DNA of 36,226 bases from Bacteroidales bacterium. GTDB taxonomy: Bacteria; Bacteroidota; Bacteroidia; Bacteroidales; F082. Below, one piece after another: positions 27,235-34,762 of the stretch (the stretch's first letter is position 1; the number at the start of each line of letters is the position of its first letter). Both the position numbers and the translations under genes were made by a program. Where the stretch lies: contig JAFYJV010000013.1 of the NCBI GenBank assembly GCA_017537965.1, positions 1 to 36,226 on the forward strand, read 5' to 3'. A model generated the notes under the pieces. The model was not told the origin of the DNA. It searched no databases and was given only the letters and a program-made list of their open reading frames with translations.

Positions 27235-27837
27235 ATGGATTTCTTGGCCGCACATTGGCTTGACATTACCACCACAGCACTTGGTCTGGCGTATATCCTG
27301 TTGGAATACAAGGCAAGTGTATGGATGTGGGTAGTCGGCTTCTTCATGCAGGTGTTGGGCATTGTCCTATACTATCAGAAAGGTCTGTATGCGGATTGCG
27401 GTATGGAGTTTTACTACTTGGCCATGACCGTATATGGATTCATCGCTTGGACACGGCATAAACAAAAAAGTGCAAGTCTCCCTATTCGACACATGCCGCG
27501 TAAGATCGTCCTGATGTGGATCGGACTTGCCGCGTTGATTTGGGCAGCGATTTACTTTTTGTTGTCAAGATTCACCAACTCCACCGTGCCATTGGCGGAT
27601 GCCTTCACTACGGCGTTGAGTATTGTGGGAATTTGGGCATTGGCAAGGAAATATCTGGAACAATGGTTCGTGTGGATTGTGGTTGATGTGGTCACTTCGC
27701 TTCTGTATTATTATAAAGACATTCCCTTCAAAGCCACTTTGTATGCTTTATACGTCGTTATCGCGGTGTTCGGTTACTTCAAGTGGAAACGGATGATGGC
27801 AGAAGAGGTCTCGGTGGGTGTTCAAAAAAGAAATTGA
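27235..27837 (+). CDS. PnuC-family vitamin transporter (PnuC/PnuT-like)
   Basis: 200 residues with about seven hydrophobic helices. Evidence: TTALGLAYILLEYKASVWMW, GFFMQVLGIVLYYQKGLYAD, LAMTVYGFIAW, ADAFTTALSIVGIWALARKY and WFVWIVVDVVTSLLYYYKDI. The QKGLYAD, YGFIAW and W-IVVDV motifs are typical of PnuC proteins. These import nicotinamide riboside (PnuC), thiamine (PnuT) or riboflavin (PnuX) by facilitated diffusion. It sits inside the nucleotide-sugar cluster, 9 bases after ugd and 22 before capE, with no sugar-related role known. A TPP-regulated receptor elsewhere in the window makes thiamine a possible substrate. Confidence 0.88.
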   Translation: MDFLAAHWLDITTTALGLAYILLEYKASVWMWVVGFFMQVLGIVLYYQKGLYADCGMEFYYLAMTVYGFIAWTRHKQKSASLPIRHMPRKIVLMWIGLAALIWAAIYFLLSRFTNSTVPLADAFTTALSIVGIWALARKYLEQWFVWIVVDVVTSLLYYYKDIPFKATLYALYVVIAVFGYFKWKRMMAEEVSVGVQKRN

Positions 27838-27859
27838 TAAATTTTTATATAATTGAGAT

Positions 27860-28951
27860 ATGTCCATTTTTAAAGATAAGGTACTCCTGATCACAGGAGG
27901 TACTGGAAGTTTCGGCAATGCAGTGCTGCGCCGCTTCCTGGATAGTGATATCAAAGAGATTCGAATTCTCTCCAGAGATGAGAAAAAACAAGACGACATG
28001 CGTCATCACCTGCAGGCCAATCGACCGGAAGTGGCTGCCAAGGTGAAGTTCTATATTGGCAACGTGCGTCAAAAGGAGGCGGTTGACTTTGCGATGAACG
28101 GCGTAGATTATGTGTTTTCGGCAGCGGCACTCAAGCAAGTGCCTAGTTGTGAGTTTTTCCCAATGGAGGCTGTGCGCACCAACGTGGAAGGCACTAACAA
28201 CGTCTTGCTTTCAGCCATTGAACATGGCGTGAAGAACGTGGTGGTGCTCTCGACCGACAAGGCGGCTTATCCTATTAATGCCATGGGAATCTCCAAGGCC
28301 ATGATGGAAAAAGTGGCCATTGCCCAAGGACGTGCCTTGGGTCCACATGCCCAAACCACAATTTGTTGCACGCGTTACGGTAACGTGATGGCCAGTCGCG
28401 GCTCGGTCATCCCACTGTGGGTGGAACAGATGCAAGACGGCAAACCCATTACTATCACCGATCCCAACATGACCCGTTTCATGATGACCTTGGACGATGC
28501 CGTTGATTTGGTGGTCTATGCTTTTGAACATGGCGAGAACGGCGACCTGTTCGTGCAAAAGGCGCCTGCTGCCACGTTGGAGGTGCTGGCTCAAGCGTTG
28601 AAGGAGGTTTATGGGCGAATCGACAAGAAATACTTGGATACAGAAGTGAAGGTGATCGGAACCCGCCATGGCGAGAAATTGTATGAGACGCTGGTTACTC
28701 GTGAGGAGATGCTTCGTTCCATTGACATGGGTAACTACTACCGCATTCCTTGCGACAGCCGTGACCTCAACTATGACAAGTTCTTTACCGAAGGCGACGA
28801 TGCAATCTCCAGGATGGAAGACTATCACTCGCACAACACACGTCGTCTCGACGTCGAAGGCATGAAAGAGCTGCTGCTCAAGTTGAATTTCATCAGAGAG
28901 GACTTGGGATTGCAGCCAAGAGCAAAAGGGAAAGAGATTAGGAGTGAATAG
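27860..28951 (+). CDS. capE: UDP-GlcNAc 4,6-dehydratase/5-epimerase, CapE/WbjB/FnlA type
   Basis: 363 residues, soluble. First step of UDP-N-acetyl-L-fucosamine synthesis. Evidence: VLLITGGTGSFGNAVLRRF (13-19), ILSRDEKKQDDMRHH, SAAALKQVPSCEFFPMEAVR, LSTDKAAYPINAMGISKAMM with STDK (131-134), Met142 in place of Tyr and Lys146, and TRYGNVMASRGSVIPLW. The Met substitution is normal for CapE. The last residues (EIRSE) come from the start of a heptamer-repeat array. capF and capG follow in pathway order. Confidence 0.95.
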   Translation: MSIFKDKVLLITGGTGSFGNAVLRRFLDSDIKEIRILSRDEKKQDDMRHHLQANRPEVAAKVKFYIGNVRQKEAVDFAMNGVDYVFSAAALKQVPSCEFFPMEAVRTNVEGTNNVLLSAIEHGVKNVVVLSTDKAAYPINAMGISKAMMEKVAIAQGRALGPHAQTTICCTRYGNVMASRGSVIPLWVEQMQDGKPITITDPNMTRFMMTLDDAVDLVVYAFEHGENGDLFVQKAPAATLEVLAQALKEVYGRIDKKYLDTEVKVIGTRHGEKLYETLVTREEMLRSIDMGNYYRIPCDSRDLNYDKFFTEGDDAISRMEDYHSHNTRRLDVEGMKELLLKLNFIREDLGLQPRAKGKEIRSE

Positions 28952-29003
28952 TGAGGAGTTAGGAGTTAGGAGTGAGGAGTGAGGAATTAGGAGTTAAGAG
29001 TAT
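28934..29003 (+). repeat. Heptamer-repeat array at the capE/capF junction
   Basis: Ten 7-bp units: GAGATTA, GGAGTGA, ATAGTGA, GGAGTTA, GGAGTTA, GGAGTGA, GGAGTGA, GGAATTA, GGAGTTA and AGAGTAT. The first units encode the capE C-terminus and its TAG stop; the last reaches into the capF start codon (29002). The purine-rich strand is the mRNA strand. It is the longest array in the window. Confidence 0.88.
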
Positions 29004-30213
29004 GAAAGTATTAGTAACAGGTGCGAAAGGTTTTGTTGGGAAAAACCTCTGCGCGGAGCTCAACAACATCAAGGACGGGAAGGCCCGCTGTTACGGCGAC
29101 TTGAAGGTGGATGCCGTGTTTGAATTCGACATCGACAGCCAACCTGAGGAACTGGATGCCTATTGCAGGGATTGCGACTTTGTGTTCAACCTTGCCGGCG
29201 TCAACCGTCCTAAAGAGCAGAGCGAGTTCATGGAAGGCAACTTCGGCTTTGCCAGTACCTTGCTTGACACACTTAAGAAATACAACAACCGTTGTCCTGT
29301 CATGCTCAGCAGCAGCCAGCAGGCAAGCTTGACGGGCCGTTTCGGCAACTCCGAATACGGACGAAGCAAGAAAGCGGGAGAGGAGCTGTTCCTGAAATAT
29401 CAGGACGATACAGGTGCAAAGGTGTTGATCTACCGCTTCCCCAACCTCTTTGGCAAATGGTGCCGCCCCAACTACAATAGCGCCGTCGCAACGTTCTGTA
29501 ACAACATTGCCAACGATCTGCCCATTACGGTCAACGACCCAAGTGTGGAACTTGAGCTTCTGTATATTGACGATCTCGTGTCTGAGATGATGCGTGCCCT
29601 GCAAGGCAAGGAACACCGTTGTGATTTTGACGGTCTGGGAGTTTTCCCGTTGGAGAAAGGCAAATACTGCTATTGCCCGGTAACCCATTTCGTGAAGCTG
29701 GGCGAGATTGTGGATTTGCTTTACAAGTTTGCCGAGCAGCCTAAGACCTTGTTGATTCCTGAGATTGCCGAAGGGAGTTTCGCTAAGAAGCTTTACTCCA
29801 CCTATCTTTCGTATCTTCCAAAAGAGAAAGTTGCCTATCCGTTGAAGATGAACGTGGATGACAGAGGCTCGTTTACCGAGTTGGTGCATTTGGCCAAATG
29901 TGGACAGGTAAGCATCAACATCAGCAAGCCCAGCATCACCAAAGGACAACATTGGCATCATTCGAAGTGGGAGCTCTTCATCGTAGTGAAGGGGCATGGC
30001 TTGATCCAAGAGCGCAAGGAGGGCACGGACGAGGTCATCGAATTCGAAGTAAGTGGCGACAATATCGAGGTCGTTCACATGCTTCCTGGCTATACCCATA
30101 ATATCATCAACTTGTCCGATACCGAAGATTTGGTGACCGTGATGTACTGCAACGAGACATTTGATCCGAATAAACCAGATACCTTTTTTGATCCAGTAGT
30201 AAAACCAGAGTAA
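29002..30213 (+). CDS. capF: Bifunctional UDP-sugar reductase/epimerase CapF (WbjC/FnlB)
   Basis: 403 residues. Second step of UDP-L-FucNAc synthesis. The N-terminal SDR domain begins MKVLVTGAKGFVGKNL, with NLAGVNRPKEQSEF, LSSSQQASLTG and YGRSKKAGEE (Tyr-x-x-x-Lys). The C-terminal cupin (about 290-400) has GQHWHHSKWELFIVVKG and LPGYTHNIINLSD, which supply the zinc-binding His and Glu. The two-domain layout is that of staphylococcal CapF. The chosen ATG starts the Rossmann strand; an earlier in-frame start would translate the heptamer repeats. Confidence 0.94.
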   Translation: MKVLVTGAKGFVGKNLCAELNNIKDGKARCYGDLKVDAVFEFDIDSQPEELDAYCRDCDFVFNLAGVNRPKEQSEFMEGNFGFASTLLDTLKKYNNRCPVMLSSSQQASLTGRFGNSEYGRSKKAGEELFLKYQDDTGAKVLIYRFPNLFGKWCRPNYNSAVATFCNNIANDLPITVNDPSVELELLYIDDLVSEMMRALQGKEHRCDFDGLGVFPLEKGKYCYCPVTHFVKLGEIVDLLYKFAEQPKTLLIPEIAEGSFAKKLYSTYLSYLPKEKVAYPLKMNVDDRGSFTELVHLAKCGQVSINISKPSITKGQHWHHSKWELFIVVKGHGLIQERKEGTDEVIEFEVSGDNIEVVHMLPGYTHNIINLSDTEDLVTVMYCNETFDPNKPDTFFDPVVKPE

Positions 30214-30215
30214 TT

Positions 30216-31373
30216 ATGACGCAATTCAAGAATAACGGTAAGCTAAAGCTTTTGATCATCGTCGGCACACGTCCGGAGATCATCCGATTGGCGGCTGTGA
30301 TTAACAAATGCAGGCAATATTTTGATTGTATCTTGGCGCATACCGGCCAGAACTACGATTACAACCTCAACGGCGTCTTCTTCAAGGATTTGAAACTCGC
30401 CGATCCTGAGGTGTATATGAACGCTGTTGGCAACGACCTTGGTGAGACCATGGGCAATATCATCGCCAAGAGTTACCAACTCATGGTGGAAATCCAGCCT
30501 GATGCCGTCTTGGTGCTTGGCGATACCAACAGTTGCCTGAGCGTTATCGGTGCCAAGCGTCTGCATATTCCCATCTTCCACATGGAAGCCGGCAACCGTT
30601 GTAAGGACGAATGCTTGCCCGAGGAGACCAACCGACGCATCGTGGATATCATCAGCGACGTGAACATGGCCTACAGCGAGCATGCCCGTAGATATCTTGC
30701 CGACTGTGGTTTGCCCAAGGAACGCACCTATGTGACGGGTAGTCCCATGGCTGAGGTGTTACATAACAATTTGAAGGAGATTGAGGCGAGTGACATTCAT
30801 GCCCGTTTGGGATTGCAGAAAGGCAAGTACATTCTTCTGAGCGCTCACAGAGAAGAGAACATCGACACGGAGAAAAACTTCCTCTCGTTGTTCACTGCCA
30901 TCAACAAAATGGCTGAGAAGTATGACATGCCTATTCTTTACAGTTGCCACCCTCGCTCACGCAAACGTCTCGAAGCAAGTGGATTCAAGTTGGATCCGCG
31001 TGTTATCCAGCATGAGCCGTTGGGCTTCCACGACTACAATTGTTTGCAGATGAATGCTTTCGCCGTGGTAAGTGACAGCGGCACTTTGCCAGAGGAGAGT
31101 TCCTTCTTCACCAGTGTGGGGCATCCTTTCCCAGCGGTGTGCATCCGTACCAGCACCGAGCGCCCAGAGGCTTTGGATAAGGGGTGCTTCTTTATTGCCG
31201 GCATTGACGAGAAGTCGTTGCTTCAAGCCGTTGACACAGCTGTGGAGATGAATAAGGCTGGTGACCATGGCATTCCTGTTCCCGACTATGTGGATGAGAA
31301 CGTGAGCACCAAGGTGGTGAAGATCATTCAGAGCTATGTTGGCATCATAAACAAATTCGTTTGGAGGAAATAG
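30216..31373 (+). CDS. capG: UDP-N-acetyl-L-fucosamine synthase CapG (WbjD/FnlC), UDP-GlcNAc 2-epimerase family
   Basis: 385 residues. Third step: C2 epimerisation to UDP-L-FucNAc. Evidence: LLIIVGTRPEIIRLAAVI, ILAHTGQNYDYNLNGVFF, LVLGDTNSCLSV, IFHMEAGNRCKDECLPEETN, LSAHREENID, and VVSDSGTLPEESSFF. These match the nonhydrolysing UDP-GlcNAc 2-epimerase fold; the NGVFF and GNRCKDECLPEE variants together with capE-capF favour the FucNAc branch. It begins 2 bases after capF. It is the last recognisable sugar gene of the cluster. Confidence 0.94.
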   Translation: MTQFKNNGKLKLLIIVGTRPEIIRLAAVINKCRQYFDCILAHTGQNYDYNLNGVFFKDLKLADPEVYMNAVGNDLGETMGNIIAKSYQLMVEIQPDAVLVLGDTNSCLSVIGAKRLHIPIFHMEAGNRCKDECLPEETNRRIVDIISDVNMAYSEHARRYLADCGLPKERTYVTGSPMAEVLHNNLKEIEASDIHARLGLQKGKYILLSAHREENIDTEKNFLSLFTAINKMAEKYDMPILYSCHPRSRKRLEASGFKLDPRVIQHEPLGFHDYNCLQMNAFAVVSDSGTLPEESSFFTSVGHPFPAVCIRTSTERPEALDKGCFFIAGIDEKSLLQAVDTAVEMNKAGDHGIPVPDYVDENVSTKVVKIIQSYVGIINKFVWRK

Positions 31374-31395
31374 TAACTAAACTAATACTAATACC

Positions 31396-31935
31396 ATGAA
31401 TCTCAAAGGAACAAAAACAGAGAAAAACCTTATGGAAGCCTTCGCTGGCGAATCCATGGCACGCAACAAATACACCTATTTTGCATCCAAGGCCAAGAAA
31501 GATGGTTTTGTCCAGATCTCAAAAATCTTTGAAGAGACTGCAGCCAATGAGCAGGAACATGCTAAGATTTGGTTCAAGTATTTGCACGACGGCGAGATAC
31601 CTGGCACTGAGGCCAACCTGGTGGATGCCGCCGATGGTGAGAACTTTGAATGGACCGACATGTATGCTCGCATGGCTGCTGAGGCCCGTGAGGAAGGGTT
31701 TGTCGAAATTGCCAAGAAGTTTGAGATGGTAGCTGCCATTGAGCGCGAGCACGAAGAGCGTTACCGCAAGCTGTTGGCCAACATTAAAGAAGGCCTTGTC
31801 TTTTCCCGCGACGGCGACAGGGTTTGGCAATGTTCCAATTGCGGCCACATCGTCATCGGCCCCAAGGCGCCACAGATTTGTCCTGTATGTGATCATCCTC
31901 AGGCGTTTTTCGAGTTGAAGGCAGAGAACTATTGA
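31396..31935 (+). CDS. rbr: Rubrerythrin
   Basis: 179 residues. A non-haem di-iron peroxidase that detoxifies hydrogen peroxide in anaerobes, using a rubredoxin-type iron as electron relay. The four-helix domain has [35 protein letters not shown] and [11 protein letters not shown], the two Glu-x-x-His iron motifs. The C-terminal rubredoxin domain has CSNCG (Cys146, 149) and CPVCDHP (Cys162, 165). It begins 22 bases after capG and may share its transcript, but is functionally unrelated to sugar synthesis. Confidence 0.97.
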   Translation: MNLKGTKTEKNLMEAFAGESMARNKYTYFASKAKKDGFVQISKIFEETAANEQEHAKIWFKYLHDGEIPGTEANLVDAADGENFEWTDMYARMAAEAREEGFVEIAKKFEMVAAIEREHEERYRKLLANIKEGLVFSRDGDRVWQCSNCGHIVIGPKAPQICPVCDHPQAFFELKAENY

Positions 31936-31968
31936 TCTGCTTCGTTTTGGATTGGCTGGGGTTTTGAA

Positions 31969-33375
31969 ATGAGGAATTCAGTAGAGATATTACCGAGATT
32001 GTTTTTGACCATCTATAGACGAGTCCTTATAGTCTTATTGTTATTGTTTGCTTCTTGTGCCTCAAGTCAATCTGTCGTGAATGTTGAAAATGTCAAGCCA
32101 TTCTCAGATTATCTGACCCCATTGATGTTCGGTGCCAAGGGAGATGGCAAGCATGACGACACCGATGCGTTGAGGAAGGCTTTGTATGAATCGGACAAGC
32201 AGGGGAAGGTTTTGTATTTTCCATCCGGTTATCATTTTAAAGTAACTGGAACCTTGAACTATTATAATAAAACCTATCAGTCCTATACATTGAACATGTT
32301 GGGATGCATACCCATCAAGAAAGGTTCCTACACGCCAAAGGAATATGGTGGGATCGCTGTGGAGAAAGGCGTCTCTTTGTTCAAATCGGCGACCATCCGG
32401 GGTAGTATGGAAAGGGTGTGTGTTACGGGAAAGAGGAACTTGAGCGTACGTTTCTTTGACCATTGTGAGTGCAAAGGATTGGTGATACAAGGGTGTAACA
32501 TATCCAATTTCGGAGTCTTGTTTTCCGATACAAACGTCAATTCGGTGAGTCAGATCACCCAAAACACCTTTTTGACCCTATACTATTTCTCTAAAAACGA
32601 GGATACATCGAGTGGATTGACGGATTCCACCATCTCCTTTAATTATATCAACGGTGGCAAGGAAATGGATGACAACTCGTGTTTTGAGTGGGCCTATTAC
32701 AATGGCTGCATCGTTTCGAACAATTTCATTGATTATTATCGGACGATTTACTTTCCTAAAGCAACTAAAAAACAGACTTTTGTAGGACCTTTGAGCTATT
32801 CGAACCAGTATCAGGTGTTCCGTTATTTTTACGCGGCAGGTAGCGATAATCTGCAATCAATAACCTTCTCATCGACTGCAGATTCATTCAACTGGAATGA
32901 TCCTTCAAAGTTTGAGAATCCTGATAAATTCGCTCCATTGACATACAAAGGGAAAGATGGCAAACAATACGAAGTGCCACCGTATGTTGGCATTTGCCAT
33001 GCTGCCTGGAATATATCCATAAAGGAAGCCAAGATTGAACGGAACATGAAGTCTTTGGTTTTCATCTACTCGGGACTGACAGAGTTTGAGTCGAATCGTT
33101 TTGAGGTTTCATTTGTGGGGAACAATCCATATAAAGCGGGGCAAATCAATTATCGTCAAGGCGATGTCAAGCCGTATTATAACAAAGGGAAATATCCATT
33201 GAACGAGGCAAGGATCGAAGGTATAGTTGAGGTTCTTGACGAGTTGCCCAATGCGTCATACGGATGGTCTTCTTCGTTGAACGGCAGGACTGTTCAGGTG
33301 AAGGGACAGCGCTATTCGGCCAAGAATGTTTACGATGGAAGGAACTGGAAGACGGAGTGGGAGAAAGCCGACTAA
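31969..33375 (+). CDS. Pectate-lyase-like beta-helix lipoprotein, uncharacterised
   Basis: 468 residues. Signal peptide with a long charged n-region (1-18) and a plausible lipobox LLFASC (Cys30). Residues about 45-80 (LTPLMFGAKGDGKHDDTDAL) match the start of the Pectate_lyase_3 / glycoside-hydrolase-28-like parallel beta-helix family. The rest has repeated strand-turn sequence (GLVIQGCNISNFGVLF, NTFLTLYYFSKN, STISFNYINGG, GCIVSNNFIDYYRTIYF). Catalytic residues were not recognisable, so lyase activity is not claimed; it might only bind glycan. The next gene starts 5 bases later, indicating an operon. By eye the sequence is more AT-rich than the sugar cluster. Confidence 0.72.
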   Translation: MRNSVEILPRLFLTIYRRVLIVLLLLFASCASSQSVVNVENVKPFSDYLTPLMFGAKGDGKHDDTDALRKALYESDKQGKVLYFPSGYHFKVTGTLNYYNKTYQSYTLNMLGCIPIKKGSYTPKEYGGIAVEKGVSLFKSATIRGSMERVCVTGKRNLSVRFFDHCECKGLVIQGCNISNFGVLFSDTNVNSVSQITQNTFLTLYYFSKNEDTSSGLTDSTISFNYINGGKEMDDNSCFEWAYYNGCIVSNNFIDYYRTIYFPKATKKQTFVGPLSYSNQYQVFRYFYAAGSDNLQSITFSSTADSFNWNDPSKFENPDKFAPLTYKGKDGKQYEVPPYVGICHAAWNISIKEAKIERNMKSLVFIYSGLTEFESNRFEVSFVGNNPYKAGQINYRQGDVKPYYNKGKYPLNEARIEGIVEVLDELPNASYGWSSSLNGRTVQVKGQRYSAKNVYDGRNWKTEWEKAD

Positions 33376-33380
33376 AATCA

Positions 33381-34679
33381 ATGCAATCAGTGCGATCATT
33401 TGTTGTTTTGGCAATGCTTTTGTGTGGATTGATCATTCCAGATGCGGCTATGTGTCAAAAAGCTTGCTTGACTTTTGCCGGACTGCAATCTGCTGATGGT
33501 TTGGTTCATGACCAGCCCGAAAATGAGGGTATGGCAAACGCGTTGGCTAAAGCTCGTATGGTTGCGGGGGTGGAGTGGACTCCATTAAACGATGTGCCGA
33601 GTGTTTATAGTTCTTCGCCTTATTTTGCGGGTGATCATCTTCTCGGATTACCGTATTCATTGACTCAGAAAGTGAACGGTTATGTGGGCCTTGACGTGTC
33701 ATTTTATACTTTCATGACGGCTTTGCACAATCCGCGGAGTGTGATGTATTCTGAAAACTTGAGCCAAGCACCGTATTATGGTTTTGATGCCGCTCCTTAT
33801 TACGGTTCGGTTTGCGCCACTTCGGTATGGTATGTGTTGGGAATAAAAGCTCCTTATTATACTAGTTCAATACAAGCTATCAAAGCGCTTCAAAAGCGAG
33901 AAGACTTGCCTGCCGATTCCATCCAACTCTGTGATGTCTTGTGGAAAACCGGACATGTGGCAATGGTTTATGATATTGGGAGAGATTCAAGCAATTCTAT
34001 TCAGAAAGTGGTGGTCTTTGAAACTACTAGGAATCGCCGATTGGATAGCAAATTGGTCGAGTATTCCATCGATGGATTTAGAAATCGTTGGAATGATGGT
34101 GGTTATATGATTTATCGTCCAAAGAATCTATCTAATAATCCAGCTCATGATGAGCCTTTTTGTTGGTCGGATGGACATTTGACTCCGTTATTTGATTATA
34201 ATGACGATTTGTGCACCAATCATGGGGATAGGGTGGCCTATCCCATTGGTGATTCGGTGGTCGTCAACGTGCTGTCTGATGATTATTCCGAGTTGGAGAT
34301 GTTTAAAGACAGCGTGTTTTTTCAGAGTTACAGCATTGATACATCTGATGTTGTATTATATGATTTGCCATACGGTAGCTATCAAGCGCGTTTGACTAAT
34401 GATTCCATTGTTTCGGATTTTATCAGTTTTGAAGTCATTGATATCAACATTGACTATGTGGTTGGTGATAAACTGACAGTCTATTTTTCAAGTGCTAATG
34501 CTGTTCCCGAGTTCATGTCACTCGGTGATATCCGTGAGTGTCCTTATTATTGCACAATATTTACTCAATCTCAAATTGCCCAAGGATCAGCTACGGTTCC
34601 GCTTACAAGCAATTATTTAAAAGTACATTTTCGAGGGCAGTATGGACGGGTTAGCAATAGAGTTATCAGAATCGAGTAA
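33381..34679 (+). CDS. Secreted papain/NlpC-like putative cysteine peptidase, uncharacterised
   Basis: 432 residues from the ATG at 33381, which directly precedes a signal peptide (1-25, ending AAMCQ). A longer frame upstream overlaps the previous gene. In the middle, YYGSVCATSVWYVLG (Cys145) is followed by WKTGHVAMVYDIG (His192) and KVVVFETTRNRRL (Glu214). This Cys, Gly-His, Glu order is that of NlpC/P60 and permuted papain-like hydrolases. Residues about 255-432 are beta-rich and may form Ig-like domains. A role in cleaving peptidoglycan or peptide amides is inference. I do not recognise the family with certainty. It is cotranscribed with the beta-helix lipoprotein. Confidence 0.68.
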   Translation: MQSVRSFVVLAMLLCGLIIPDAAMCQKACLTFAGLQSADGLVHDQPENEGMANALAKARMVAGVEWTPLNDVPSVYSSSPYFAGDHLLGLPYSLTQKVNGYVGLDVSFYTFMTALHNPRSVMYSENLSQAPYYGFDAAPYYGSVCATSVWYVLGIKAPYYTSSIQAIKALQKREDLPADSIQLCDVLWKTGHVAMVYDIGRDSSNSIQKVVVFETTRNRRLDSKLVEYSIDGFRNRWNDGGYMIYRPKNLSNNPAHDEPFCWSDGHLTPLFDYNDDLCTNHGDRVAYPIGDSVVVNVLSDDYSELEMFKDSVFFQSYSIDTSDVVLYDLPYGSYQARLTNDSIVSDFISFEVIDINIDYVVGDKLTVYFSSANAVPEFMSLGDIRECPYYCTIFTQSQIAQGSATVPLTSNYLKVHFRGQYGRVSNRVIRIE

Positions 34680-34713
34680 TACTTGTTTTTCACTTTGATT
34701 TCAGTTGAACACA

Positions 34714-34728
34714 CTTTATAGCATAAAG
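34714..34728. other. Short hairpin between the peptidase-like and dehydrogenase genes
   Basis: CTTTAT-AGC-ATAAAG is a 6-bp perfect inverted repeat in an 83-base gap. No T-run follows, so terminator function is doubtful; an operator or chance are alternatives. No match to the TAnnTTTG promoter element was seen in this gap. Confidence 0.25.
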
Positions 34729-34762
34729 CGGCATTGCTGTTGATATTTAAATACCAAACAAT

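Noticed and set aside
28934-29003. Possible CRISPR array
   Set aside because: The repeat unit is 7 bp, contiguous and degenerate, with no spacers of 25-40 bases and no cas gene.
29011-30099. Open frame of 362 codons on the minus strand, opposite capF
   Set aside because: It is the antisense frame of a well-supported gene in GC-moderate sequence, has no recognisable motif and no own promoter or operon context.
31969-33375. Calling the beta-helix lipoprotein an active pectate lyase
   Set aside because: Only the N-terminal Pectate_lyase_3 signature was recognisable; no catalytic Arg/Lys or calcium site pattern could be assigned.
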